From Opitutaceae bacterium (GTDB taxonomy: Bacteria > Verrucomicrobiota > Verrucomicrobiia > Opitutales > Opitutaceae), in assembly GCA_016794785.1 (NCBI GenBank), contig JAEUHC010000019.1, positions 496,001 to 560,000 on the forward strand: DNA of 64,000 nucleotides. Reading direction: 5' to 3'. Positions 52,379 through 61,253 of this stretch are shown piece by piece. Both the position numbers and the translations under genes were made by a program. Numbering within the stretch: position 1 is the stretch's first letter; each line of letters opens with the position of its first letter. Below the pieces are notes generated by a model. The model did no database searches. It was given only the letters and a program-made list of their open reading frames with translations, and was not told where the DNA came from.

Positions 52379-53818
52379 ATGCTCTTCAACTCGCTCGAAT
52401 TCGCGATTTTCTTCCCGGTCGTCTGCGCGCTCTACTTCGCGCTCAACCGGCGCGGACAGACCAACCTGCTGCTGGTGGCGAGCTGTGTGTTCTACATGGC
52501 TTTCGTGCCCGCCTACATCCTCATCCTGGGCGTCACGATCGTCATCGATTACTTTGCCGGGATGGCCCTCGAGACCGCTCGGGGGCGCCAGCGCAGGCTC
52601 CTCCTCATTGTCAGTATCGTCGCCACGTGCCTGGTTCTGGTCATTTTCAAATACTACGCTTTCTTGACGGGTTCGTTTGTCGGGCTCGCCGGCTTGCTGG
52701 GCTGGCAAGTGTCGGCTCCTGTGCTGGACATCATCCTGCCCATCGGGCTTTCGTTTCACACGTTTCAGAGCCTGAGCTATGTCGTGGAGGTTTATCGCAG
52801 GCATCAAAAGGCCGAGCGCGATTTCGCGGTCTATGCGACCTACGTGATGTTTTTTCCCCAGCTCGTCGCCGGCCCGATCGAGCGGCCGCAGAACCTGCTC
52901 GACCAGTTCCTCATCCGCCACGGGTTCGACTACGCCGGGGTCACGAGCGGGTTGAAGCGCATGGCGTGGGGCTTCTTCAAGAAACTCGTCGTGGCCGACC
53001 GTCTTTCGCTTTACGTTGGGGACGTTTATGGGAACCCGCAGGCGCACAACGGCCTCCAGCTCACAATCGCCACGGTGTTCTTCGCCTATCAGATCTACTG
53101 CGATTTCTCGGGCTACTCTGACATCGCGATCGGCACGGCGCGCGTGCTCGGGTTCAAGCTCATGGAGAACTTCGACACGCCCTACGCCGCGACCTCGATC
53201 GCGGATTTCTGGCGGCGGTGGCACATCTCGCTCTCCACTTGGTTCCGCGATTACCTGTATTTTCCGTTGGGTGGAAACCGCGTGAGCCCGTTGAAACGGG
53301 CGAGAAATATCCTCCTGACCTTCGGCGTCAGCGGTCTCTGGCACGGCGCCAATTGGACCTACGTGGTCTGGGGACTGCAAAACGGCGTGTATCTCGTAGT
53401 GGGGTGGCTTACGCAGCCATTCCGTTCGCGCGCCTACGCGGCGGCAGGGCTGCGCGAGGGGCATCCGCTGCGCCTCGCCGTGGGCCTGGTCTGCACATTT
53501 GTCCTGACCTGCGCGGCATGGATTGTGTTTCGCGCCCATTCGCTCGGCGACGCTTGGCATATCTTCAGCCATCTCCATCTGGGCTGGGACTGGAGCCAGA
53601 TCACCACGCAGCAGTTCAGCTTGAAACACTTCGTTCCGGCCCTCGCCGCGATTGTCACGCTGGAGCTCGTGCAGTTCGCCGGCCGTCGGCGCAATCTGGC
53701 CGACTTTGTTTCCGGTTTATCCTTCCCCGTCCGTTGGTCGTTCTACCTCGGCGCGGTCTATGTGATCATCCTCTTCGGGGTGTTTCGCTCGCACAGTTTC
53801 ATCTACTTCCAGTTTTGA
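52379..53818 (+). CDS. MBOAT family O-acyltransferase (AlgI-like)
   Basis: A 479-residue integral membrane protein of the MBOAT family, which passes acetyl or acyl groups across the membrane to polysaccharides such as alginate. Seen: MLFNSLEFAIFFPVVCALYF, LPIGLSFHTFQSLSYVVEVY, QIYCDFSGYSDIAIGTARVL, FWRRWHISLSTWFRDYLYFP and the catalytic His in SGLWHGANWTYVVWG. No AlgJ/AlgX-type partner lies next to it; the neighbouring OpgC-like protein or the deacetylases may serve. It is the last gene of the locus, ending 12 bases from a convergent gene, with no terminator seen. Confidence 0.93.
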   Translation: MLFNSLEFAIFFPVVCALYFALNRRGQTNLLLVASCVFYMAFVPAYILILGVTIVIDYFAGMALETARGRQRRLLLIVSIVATCLVLVIFKYYAFLTGSFVGLAGLLGWQVSAPVLDIILPIGLSFHTFQSLSYVVEVYRRHQKAERDFAVYATYVMFFPQLVAGPIERPQNLLDQFLIRHGFDYAGVTSGLKRMAWGFFKKLVVADRLSLYVGDVYGNPQAHNGLQLTIATVFFAYQIYCDFSGYSDIAIGTARVLGFKLMENFDTPYAATSIADFWRRWHISLSTWFRDYLYFPLGGNRVSPLKRARNILLTFGVSGLWHGANWTYVVWGLQNGVYLVVGWLTQPFRSRAYAAAGLREGHPLRLAVGLVCTFVLTCAAWIVFRAHSLGDAWHIFSHLHLGWDWSQITTQQFSLKHFVPALAAIVTLELVQFAGRRRNLADFVSGLSFPVRWSFYLGAVYVIILFGVFRSHSFIYFQF

Positions 53819-53830
53819 CGCGGTGACGAA

Positions 53831-55279
53831 CTACAGCCGCGCGGGATTCACGCCGGTCGTGGGTGCGTCGCTCCGAGCGCGGTCGGTGAAACGCTCCCGT
53901 AGTTCCGCCCGGATGGTGGCATGGCCGGGATCGGCGGCGAGATTGTTGAACTCATGCGGGTCGCTGGCGTGGTCGTAGAGCTCCGCACCCGCCGCGCCGC
54001 CGGCCCATTCGGTGTAGCGCCAGCGATCGGTGCGCACGCTACGGCCCATCACGGGCGTTCCGCCGCCGGGGCGGAGAATTTGCGTGAACGCCGTGCCGGC
54101 CCACGCGCGCTGCGGCTCGGTGAGCAAGGGCGCCAGGCTGCGGCCGGCGAGGCCCGCGGGCGCGGCGATGCCAGCCAGCTCCGCCAGGGTGGGGTAGATG
54201 TCCGTGAATTCCACGATGGCCGGGCTGGCGCGGCCGTTGCCCGCGGCGCGCGGGGCACGGATGAGCAGCGGCGCGCGCGCGGATTCCTCGAAAAGCATGC
54301 GTTTCTGCCAGACGCCGCCATGTTCGCCGAGATGGTAGCCATGGTCGCTCCAGAAGACGACGATGGTGTTGTCTGCGAGGCCGAGCGCATCGAGCGCGTC
54401 GAGCAGCCGGCCGACTTGGGCGTCGAGAAACGACACGCTCGCATAGTAGGCCTGCAACGCGCGGCGGCAGGTGAGTTCATCAAGCCCGTAGTGCGGGGTC
54501 GGGTTGTTGTGGGCGAACGCCGCCGCCGGTATGTCCTCGCGATCGTGGGCGGGCGACTTGGGGAGCGAGACCTTTTCCAAGGGGTAGAGATCAAAATATT
54601 TCTTTGGCGCGACAAAGGGCGTGTGCGGCCGAAAGAAACCAACACCGAGGAAGAACGGCCGGTCGCGTTTCTCGCCCATCAGGCGAATCGCTGCGGTGGC
54701 GATCATGCCGTCGGTCTGCTCGGTGTCATCACCCTCGGCGGCGAGCCAGCTCAGCGCGGCGCTGATGGAGCGGGCGGGCGTGGGGTTCGTGATGAGCTTC
54801 TCGTCGGCGACGTCGCGGCCCTTGGGGTTGACGACCGCGTCCCACGAGGGCGCGTCGTCTAGGCCATTGGTGCCGATGCCGGCGGGAACATTGTAGTGGT
54901 AGATTTTCCCGACGCGTCCCGCCCACCAGCCCGCGCGGCGGAAAGCCTGCGGCAGCGTGACTGCGTCCGGGGTGGTGGAGCGAAAGTGCAGATCGAGATC
55001 GTAGACGCCGATCGTGTCGGGGCGCAGTCCCGTCATCACCGAGGCGCGGCTCGGGTTGCAGAGGGGAATCTGGTTGTAGGCGCGCGTGAAGTGGACGCCC
55101 GTGCGCGCGAGCCGATCAAGGTGGGGCGTGCGGACCAGCGGGTAGTCGGGGTTGCCAATCACATTCCCGAGATCGTCGGCGGCGATGAAGAGGATATTGG
55201 GCCGCGACTCGGCGCCGTGCGCGATGAAGGCGAAAAGGGCGACGGCGAGCAGGGTGTGAAGCGGAGTGGGTGCGCTCAT
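53831..55279 (-). CDS. Sulfatase (iduronate-2-sulfatase-like)
   Basis: A 482-residue exported sulfatase. From ATG 55279 there is a signal peptide (LHTLLAVALFAFIAHGAES), followed by RPNILFIAADDLGN (metal Asp pair) and the formylglycine site CNPSRAS in LCNPSRASVMTGLRPDT, so it is a Cys-type enzyme needing an FGE or anSME for maturation. Also visible: WAGRVGKIYHYN, FFLGVGFFRPHTPFVAPKKY and VFWSDHGYHLGEHGGVWQKR. Likely substrates are sulfated polysaccharides. It is 25 bases downstream of the regulator gene on the same strand and so may be the last gene of that operon. The reading frame continues upstream to 55738 without family similarity. Confidence 0.92.
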   Translation of the reverse strand: MSAPTPLHTLLAVALFAFIAHGAESRPNILFIAADDLGNVIGNPDYPLVRTPHLDRLARTGVHFTRAYNQIPLCNPSRASVMTGLRPDTIGVYDLDLHFRSTTPDAVTLPQAFRRAGWWAGRVGKIYHYNVPAGIGTNGLDDAPSWDAVVNPKGRDVADEKLITNPTPARSISAALSWLAAEGDDTEQTDGMIATAAIRLMGEKRDRPFFLGVGFFRPHTPFVAPKKYFDLYPLEKVSLPKSPAHDREDIPAAAFAHNNPTPHYGLDELTCRRALQAYYASVSFLDAQVGRLLDALDALGLADNTIVVFWSDHGYHLGEHGGVWQKRMLFEESARAPLLIRAPRAAGNGRASPAIVEFTDIYPTLAELAGIAAPAGLAGRSLAPLLTEPQRAWAGTAFTQILRPGGGTPVMGRSVRTDRWRYTEWAGGAAGAELYDHASDPHEFNNLAADPGHATIRAELRERFTDRARSDAPTTGVNPARL

Positions 55280-55304
55280 ACGGAGTGAAGAGGATAGATC
55301 ACCG

Positions 55305-56654
55305 CTAGGTTGGCGTCGGGGTTTGATCCACCGGTGTGCCTTCGGCGCGGAGGCGCTGGAGTTTGTAGGTGAGGGCGCGGCGGCTGATGGCGAGTTCCTT
55401 GGCCGTCTCGGTGCGGTTGTAGTTGTTCTTCCGCAGCGCGCGCAGGATGGCCTCGCGCTCGATTTCATCGAGGCGCTGCGATTCGCTGGCGGCGGGCCCA
55501 GCGGTGGCTTCGAGCATGCGCGCGGGCAAGTGCTCGGGCAGGACGACCTCGCCGCGGGAGAGCAGGGCGGCGCGCTCCATCGCGTTGCGAAGTTCGCGGA
55601 CATTGCCCGGCCAGGAATAGCGCGCGAGGCGGGTGGCGACGGTGGCGGAAAAGCGCGGCTTTTGGCGGGAGAACTGCGCGATGAAATGCGTGGCGAGCGG
55701 CAGGATGTCCTCGGGGCGCTCGCGCAGCGGCGGCACATGGATCTCCATCACGTTGAGGCGGTGGAAGAGATCCTCGCGGAACTTTCCCGCGGCGATCTCC
55801 GCCTCGAGGTCGCGGTTGGTGGCGACGAGGACGCGGGCGTCGGATTTTTGATCGCGCGTGGCGCCGAGGCGGCGGAAGACACCGTCGTTGATCAGGCCGA
55901 GCAGCTTGGCCTGCACGGCGGCGGGCAGATCGCCGATTTCGTCGAGGAAAATTGTGCCGCCGGCGGCTTCCTCCAGACGGCCGGCGCGCCGCTGCGGGGC
56001 GGCGCGAAACACGTCGCGTTCGTGCCCGAAGAGCTCGCTCTCCAGCTCATGCTCGGACAACGCGGCACAGGCGACCTTCACCAGTGGACCCGTGCCGCGC
56101 GGGCTCCACGCATGGATGACACCCGCGACGACCTCCTTGCCGGCGCCGCTCTCGCCAGTGATGAGCACGCGCGTCTCGGCGCGCGCGATCACGGCGGCGT
56201 CGCGCAGCACGGCACGCATGAGCGGGCTCACCGCGACGACCCCGGCGGGGAGGGCGGGAGTTTGGTCGCGGCCGGAGACTGGCTCGCGGCCGGGATCGAG
56301 GGCGATGCGGACGCTCGTGATGAGTTCGTCGAGGTCGATGGGCTTGGCGAGGTAGTTCACCGCGCCGTCGCGCATGGCGGTGACAGCGCTGCGAATGTCC
56401 GCGAAAGCGGTGACGAGCAGCACGGGCAGCGCGGAGTTTTTCTGGCGCACACGGCGCAATGTCTCGATGCCGGAGAGGCCGGGCATGCGCACATCGCTGA
56501 TCATCATCGCGAAATCCTGCTCGGAGAGGAGCTGGAGCGCGGCCTCGCCCGAGGCGGCGGACTGCGTGTCGTAGCCATGGCCGCGGAGGAACGATTCGAG
56601 CACGCTGCGCTGCCCGTGGTCGTCGTCGACGATGAGGATGCGCGCGGGTTTCAC
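55305..56654 (-). CDS. NtrC-family response regulator without the GAFTGA motif
   Basis: A 449-residue regulator: receiver domain (Asp10-12, phospho-acceptor Asp54, Lys104), AAA+ domain with Walker A GESGAGKE (167-174) and Walker B TIFLDE (234-239), and a C-terminal Fis-type helix-turn-helix (NYNRTETAKELAISRRALTY). In the position of the sigma-54-contacting GAFTGA loop it has DVFRAA (residues 214-219). Rhodobacter NtrC and TyrR are known members that lack GAFTGA and work with sigma-70 polymerase, and this protein may do the same. Its start overlaps the stop of the sensor kinase gene (ATGA), a typical two-component pair. Confidence 0.93.
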   Translation of the reverse strand: MKPARILIVDDDHGQRSVLESFLRGHGYDTQSAASGEAALQLLSEQDFAMMISDVRMPGLSGIETLRRVRQKNSALPVLLVTAFADIRSAVTAMRDGAVNYLAKPIDLDELITSVRIALDPGREPVSGRDQTPALPAGVVAVSPLMRAVLRDAAVIARAETRVLITGESGAGKEVVAGVIHAWSPRGTGPLVKVACAALSEHELESELFGHERDVFRAAPQRRAGRLEEAAGGTIFLDEIGDLPAAVQAKLLGLINDGVFRRLGATRDQKSDARVLVATNRDLEAEIAAGKFREDLFHRLNVMEIHVPPLRERPEDILPLATHFIAQFSRQKPRFSATVATRLARYSWPGNVRELRNAMERAALLSRGEVVLPEHLPARMLEATAGPAASESQRLDEIEREAILRALRKNNYNRTETAKELAISRRALTYKLQRLRAEGTPVDQTPTPT

Positions 56655-58132
56655 CGCGGCGGAGCGGGCTGTGCGGCCGAGATTCTCAGGTGGCTGAGGC
56701 GAAACACCGCGCCACGCGGCGTGTTCTCGGTGCAGGTGATTTCCCAGCGGTGGGCGGAGACGATTTGCTGCACGATGGCGAGGCCGAGGCCGGCCCCCTT
56801 GGGGCGCATCGTGACGTAGGGCTTGAAGATGGTCGCGCGGTCTTCCGCGGGCACACCCGGGCCGTCGTCGGCGATGGCCAGGGCGGCTTCACCGTTCGCA
56901 GCGGTGGTCCAGCTGACGGCGATGTTTCCTCCGACGTCCACCGCCTGCACGGCATTGAGCAGGAGGTTGAACAATGCCTGGCGGAAAAGAGCGGCGTCGG
57001 CTTCGACCATGAGCGGGGCGGTGCCGCTCGTGAGCTGGATTTGTTTTTCCTCGAGGTCGGGCTGGAGCGTGCGCACCACATCGGACACGAGGGCGGAAAC
57101 CTCTACGGGGCCGAGATGGGCCTCGCGGGGTTTGGAATAGTGGATGAACTCGTTGAGCTGAACCGTCACACGATCAGCCTCCTCGATGATGGTGGCGGCG
57201 TGCTCCTTCAACTTGGGCGAGCTCTGAGGCTCCATCGTGATCATGTGGGCGAGACCGCGGATGAGGTTGAGCGGGTTCCGCGTCTCGTGGGCGAGGCCGG
57301 CGGCGGCGAAATTCATGCCGCTGAGGTGGGTGTTCATCTCCACCGCTTTGACGAGGCGAATTTGGAGCTCCGCGTTTTTGCGCAGGTTCCGCCAAGCCAG
57401 CGCGGCTCCGAGCGCGGCCCCGGCGGCGAGCAGGCTGACGAGGGTGCGCAGCAGGAGATCGTTGCGCACCGCGGCGCGCATCTCGACGGTGGAGAGCGAA
57501 ATCACGAGGCTATGCACGCCTTGTTTTTGGATCACGGCGCCGTATTCTTCGGGGCTCATCCAGGACGGCCGGCCGAAGGGTGAGCGCGGCGGGGCCGGCG
57601 TCGCGGCCGGTTCGCCGGACTTCGAGGCCGCTCCATCAGGTGTCCGGCGGCTGGTCGCCGGGCGAAAGGCGCGGGGATCATTGACGACGATCGCTGGTGG
57701 CGGCCGAGAGGCGTCCTCAGCGGCGGTCGTGGATCCGAGGTCCATGACGTTCATCAGTGTGAGCGTTGAATTCCGCCAGTCGATGCCGCGGGATCGCAGG
57801 TTCTCCGAGGTGTGCTCCAGGTGAGGCCCCGCACTCGCGATCGTCTCGCCGGTGGCGCCGAGGATGGCGATGGCTTCGAGTTCGCCGGGCCGCACGAGAT
57901 CGTGCAGGGTCGCCTCGAGCCGGTCCTTGGAGACGATGCCGCCGAAACGTCGCTGGGAGCGGACGACCACCCCGAGGGTCGAGGTGATGTCGCGACCGCG
58001 ATTGATCAGGGCTTGGGCGGCGGCTCGCTCGAAGCGGGCATGCTCCTGGGCTTGCCATCCGCACACCGCCAGCACGGCCGCAATGAAAAGCGCGGCGAGC
58101 GCGAGGCGGTGTTTGGCGGCGAACGGACCCAT
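56651..58132 (-). CDS. Membrane sensor histidine kinase
   Basis: A 493-residue kinase with a first membrane helix (LALAALFIAAVLAVCGW, about 10-26), a ~190-residue extracytoplasmic part, a second helix near 225-245 (LLRTLVSLLAAGAALGAALA), then a HisKA domain with His282 (AAGLAHETRNPLNLIRG) and an HATPase domain (QALFNLLLNAVQAV, AIADDGPGVP, GAGLGLAIVQQIV). It is paired with the NtrC-type regulator by a 4-base overlap, so it should phosphorylate that protein. The secretion genes lie just upstream, separated by 43 bases. Confidence 0.93.
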   Translation of the reverse strand: MGPFAAKHRLALAALFIAAVLAVCGWQAQEHARFERAAAQALINRGRDITSTLGVVVRSQRRFGGIVSKDRLEATLHDLVRPGELEAIAILGATGETIASAGPHLEHTSENLRSRGIDWRNSTLTLMNVMDLGSTTAAEDASRPPPAIVVNDPRAFRPATSRRTPDGAASKSGEPAATPAPPRSPFGRPSWMSPEEYGAVIQKQGVHSLVISLSTVEMRAAVRNDLLLRTLVSLLAAGAALGAALAWRNLRKNAELQIRLVKAVEMNTHLSGMNFAAAGLAHETRNPLNLIRGLAHMITMEPQSSPKLKEHAATIIEEADRVTVQLNEFIHYSKPREAHLGPVEVSALVSDVVRTLQPDLEEKQIQLTSGTAPLMVEADAALFRQALFNLLLNAVQAVDVGGNIAVSWTTAANGEAALAIADDGPGVPAEDRATIFKPYVTMRPKGAGLGLAIVQQIVSAHRWEITCTENTPRGAVFRLSHLRISAAQPAPPR

Positions 58133-58175
58133 GGGGCTGGCTGGTTATCGCGCCAAGGCCGGCCCCGTTCCAGCT

Positions 58176-59309
58176 TCAATTCTTCTGGGGCGAGATGAAG
58201 CGGTTGATCTCGGAGGTCTCGAATGTCTTGGGCGCCATCTCGAGCCGGGTCTTTTCGCTGTCGCTTACCTTGCCGAGCTCGTCGGGCGTGGCGACGACAT
58301 GTGGGGTGAGGAAGATCAGGAGCTCCCGCTTGATCTTGCCGGTGGTCGTGCGGCGAAATGCGGCCCCGAGCACGGGGATGTCGCCGAGGAGCGGGATCTT
58401 GCTCTGGGAGTCGTTCTTCTCCGTCGAGATGAGACCGCCGATGACGATCGTCTGGTCGCTTTGGGTGACCACCACGGTGTCGGCGGAGCGTTTGTCGATG
58501 ACGGGCTGGCTGTTGATGGTCGTGACACTGAGGGAGGAGATTTCCGGGGAGACGATCATTTCGACCAGGCCCTGGCTGGTGATGAAGGGGGTGACCTTGA
58601 GGATGATGCCCACGTCCTGGTAGTTCACCGTGGTGGTGATCGCGTTGGAGTTGGTGTTGGTGGTCGAGCTCGCGAGCAGCGGAATGGTCTGGCCGACGAG
58701 GATGGTCGCCTGCTGGTTGCTGCGCGTCATGATGGAGGGGCGGGAGAGGACTTCGGTCTTGGCGACACCGGAGAGCGCGTGGATGGTCGCGTTCACATCG
58801 CGGCCGACGAGTTGATAGAATGCGCCGTAAACGGTCCGATCCGCCAGCTGCTGGGCTACGCCGAAACGCGACGTGGCGATGCCCTCGGGGTTGGTCTTGA
58901 TCGCGATGGGTCCTTTGTAAACGGCCTCGGCCCCGAGGTCGAAGCTGTTGTCATGCGTGACCTGCATGAAGACCACGTTGATGAGCACCTGTGGCTTGGG
59001 TTTGTCGAGGTTGGCGATGATCGTCTTGATGTTCTCGTTGGTGGCATCGTCGGTCACGACGATGAGGCGGCGGGTGTCGACATCGCTGGAGATCATCGCG
59101 TCGCCGACCATCGTGGTATTCTGATACGAGCGGTTGGCGCCGGAGGTGGAGCCGCCGCCCCCGCCGCCGGTAAAGCCGCCTCCTCCGGTAGTAGTGCCAC
59201 CCCGGCCGCCCGTGGTGCCCTGCGCTTGCGCGTGGACGGCGCCGAGAAGTAAGGCGGCCGCCGTCATGACAGCGGCGCACGGGTGGAATTGTAGATTTCG
59301 GAAATTCAT
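58176..59309 (-). CDS. Secretin pore-domain protein (C-terminal half of a GspD/PilQ-type secretin)
   Basis: A 377-residue protein with its own signal peptide (CAAVMTAAALLLGAVHAQA) and a Gly-rich linker (TTGGGGFTGGGGGG), then the last N-domain (RLIVVTDDATNENIKTIIAN) and the secretin pore domain: EVLSRPSIMTRSNQQATILV, VNYQDVGIILKVTPFI, TVVVTQSDQTIVIGGLIS, KIPLLGDIPVLGAAFR and RELLIFLTPHVV. Usual GspD is about 650 residues with all domains in one chain; here the N0-N3 part is on the separate gene upstream (59356-60570). It forms the outer-membrane channel, probably together with that protein. Confidence 0.92.
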   Translation of the reverse strand: MNFRNLQFHPCAAVMTAAALLLGAVHAQAQGTTGGRGGTTTGGGGFTGGGGGGSTSGANRSYQNTTMVGDAMISSDVDTRRLIVVTDDATNENIKTIIANLDKPKPQVLINVVFMQVTHDNSFDLGAEAVYKGPIAIKTNPEGIATSRFGVAQQLADRTVYGAFYQLVGRDVNATIHALSGVAKTEVLSRPSIMTRSNQQATILVGQTIPLLASSTTNTNSNAITTTVNYQDVGIILKVTPFITSQGLVEMIVSPEISSLSVTTINSQPVIDKRSADTVVVTQSDQTIVIGGLISTEKNDSQSKIPLLGDIPVLGAAFRRTTTGKIKRELLIFLTPHVVATPDELGKVSDSEKTRLEMAPKTFETSEINRFISPQKN

Positions 59310-59355
59310 GTTCGGGTCGGTTTTCGTTCTGAAAGAAGGACTGGAGCGGCGCGGA

Positions 59356-60570
59356 TTAGTTGGTGCGGGTGCCGCCGGCGGCGGCGTTGTTCGTGCCGAG
59401 CTGCAGGTTCTGCGTCGTGTTTTGCTGCGCGTTCTGGGTGGCGCGGGTGGTCAGCGCATCGGGTTGGTTGTTGGTGGTGGTGCGGCCGGTGCTGCTTTGG
59501 AAGAGATTCTTCAGGATGGTTTCCACCTGCTTCACATTCGCGTTCTCCATCGTGTAGACGAAGACCTTCTGCTTGCGCGCCGAACTAGAATCGAGCTGGG
59601 CGACCATCTCGGTGATGTCGGGCATGATTTCCTTCGCCGCCGTCACGATCACGGAATAGGTGCGCGGGTCGGCCACGGCGACCACGGGCACGCTGCGCGC
59701 CGACGTGGTGCTGCCGGTGCCGCCGCGTCCGGAGCGTCCGCCGCCTGGGCCGCCCGTGCCGCCGCCAAATGCCGCTGCGAGACCGGGAGGCAACCCGCCG
59801 CCGAAGCCGGGGAAACCGCCGCGACCGGGCGTGCCGCCCGTGGTGCCGCCGCGGCCGCCCGCGCCCTGCGCCGGGGTGGCGTAAAGATTCGTGAGGAGCT
59901 GCGCCATCTCGTAGGGATCGGCGTTGACCAGCTTGAAGATTTTCATCGTCGAGACCGTGTCGCTCGAGCTGTCGAGGGCGTTCACCAGTGAGACGACCTG
60001 CTTTAGGTTGATGTTGGTGTCCGTGACGAGCAGCGAGTTGCTGTCGGTGTTCGCGGTAATCGCCGAGGAGCCCGGGAGCAGGGTGCCGAGGTCGCGGGCC
60101 GCGGTCGTGGCATCGAGGTGGCGTAGCGGGATGATTTGAATGAACATCTCCGCCGTGAGGGGGATTTCCTCGGGGTTGTTGCCGGTGCGGATCGGGAGGT
60201 TCTTCTTTTTGGCCTCGTCCTTCGAGGCGATGACGATCGTGCGGCCTTGGACGATGGCGGAATAGCCGTTCTTGTTGAGGGCGATTTGGAGCAGCTGCAC
60301 GGCCTCGGCCTTGGTGACGGGCTGGGCGCTGAACATGTCCACGGTGCCGCGCACGGGTGTCTCCATGACGATGATGAAGCCGGCGGCTTCACTCATGTAG
60401 TTGAGCACGGTTTCCAGCGGTGCACCGCGGAAATTGAACTTCAATTCGCCGGGCGCGCGCTCCGGGGTGACGGCGGCCGGGGCGGCAGGCGCGGGGGTCT
60501 GGGCCCAGGCCCCCGCGGTCAAGGCGGCGAGTCCGAGGCAGAGCGTGGGGGTGAGGCGGGTGGTTTTCAT
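59356..60570 (-). CDS. Secretin N-domain protein (N-terminal half of a split GspD)
   Basis: A 404-residue exported protein that holds the periplasmic N-domains of a secretin without the pore domain. From ATG 60570: signal peptide (LCLGLAALTAGAWAQ), the N0-like region FNFRGAPLETVLNYMSEAAG, then N1/N2-like units (IIPLRHLDATTAARDLGTLL, LLVTDTNINLKQVVSLVNAL, FKLVNADPYEMAQLLTNLY). A long Gly-rich segment (GGRGG, GGFPGFGGG and similar) interrupts the next N-domain (VVAVADPRTYSVIVTAAKEI). It ends in a Thr/Asn/Gln-rich tail. It is separated by 46 bases from the pore gene and overlaps the GspC-like gene by 4 bases. Together they give one full secretin length. Confidence 0.88.
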   Translation of the reverse strand: MKTTRLTPTLCLGLAALTAGAWAQTPAPAAPAAVTPERAPGELKFNFRGAPLETVLNYMSEAAGFIIVMETPVRGTVDMFSAQPVTKAEAVQLLQIALNKNGYSAIVQGRTIVIASKDEAKKKNLPIRTGNNPEEIPLTAEMFIQIIPLRHLDATTAARDLGTLLPGSSAITANTDSNSLLVTDTNINLKQVVSLVNALDSSSDTVSTMKIFKLVNADPYEMAQLLTNLYATPAQGAGGRGGTTGGTPGRGGFPGFGGGLPPGLAAAFGGGTGGPGGGRSGRGGTGSTTSARSVPVVAVADPRTYSVIVTAAKEIMPDITEMVAQLDSSSARKQKVFVYTMENANVKQVETILKNLFQSSTGRTTTNNQPDALTTRATQNAQQNTTQNLQLGTNNAAAGGTRTN

Positions 60571-61253
60571 TGTTTCAAATCCTTGTTGCGTTTCTCCATC
60601 AGGCGCCGGGTGACTTCGTCGGCATTGGCCGGGATGACCACCGGGGCGCGGGGATCGATTTTTCCGGCGCTGGCTTTGGCGGCCGCGGCCGCCGCTTCGC
60701 TGCGCACGACGTCGGCTGAGATCAGATTCCATTCGCCGCCCTCGGGCCGGCGGAGTTGCTGGCCGACCCGCAGGGACAGGGTTTTTCCTTCGCGCTCAAG
60801 CTCGACCCCGGAGGGGGTGACTTGGGTGATTTTGAAGGATTCAATCGAATCGCCCGCGCGCAGGGCCTTGCGAAACGCGGAGGACGAGCCGTCGAAAAAC
60901 GCCCGCAGGCCACGGTCCGATTCCATCGTGCCGACCAGGCTGATCTGATCGAGGCGCGGGGCCGCTTCCTCGCTGCTGCGATCACGGCGGCCGGTGCGGG
61001 TCGAGTTGAAGATGTTCCGATCGGCGATGAGGCGGAAGGTCTCGAACGATGCGGCCTGGGTCGCGGCAGCCTCGGTGCGGGTGGGCGCCTTGGCCGGCGA
61101 GTCGCTGCGCGAACGGCGCGAGGGCGCGGGCGTGATGGGCGTGGAGGAAGCGGGCGGGACCGCGGGCGCGGCCGGGGCGGGGGCGGACTCGGCGGCCTGG
61201 GCGACGGCCCCGGTGATCGCGAGCGCGGTGAGAAGGGTGAGGCGCGGCTTCAT
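60567..61253 (-). CDS. GspC/PilP-like inner-membrane linker protein
   Basis: A 228-residue exported protein: signal peptide or N-terminal anchor (LTLLTALAITGAVAQAA), a Pro/Ala-rich stretch, and an HR-like domain starting FRLIADRNIFNSTR, continuing ISLVGTMESDRGLRAFF and IESFKITQVTPSGVELEREG. This is the pattern of GspC and PilP, which link the inner-membrane platform to the secretin. The ATGA overlaps with both neighbours suggest coupled translation. Identity as GspC versus PilP cannot be settled. Confidence 0.75.
   Translation of the reverse strand: MKPRLTLLTALAITGAVAQAAESAPAPAAPAVPPASSTPITPAPSRRSRSDSPAKAPTRTEAAATQAASFETFRLIADRNIFNSTRTGRRDRSSEEAAPRLDQISLVGTMESDRGLRAFFDGSSSAFRKALRAGDSIESFKITQVTPSGVELEREGKTLSLRVGQQLRRPEGGEWNLISADVVRSEAAAAAAKASAGKIDPRAPVVIPANADEVTRRLMEKRNKDLKQ

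Noticed and set aside
55280..55738. Upstream extension of the sulfatase frame
   Set aside because: It overlaps the regulator gene in another frame, is Arg/Ser/Pro-rich and lies before a clear signal peptide at 55279.
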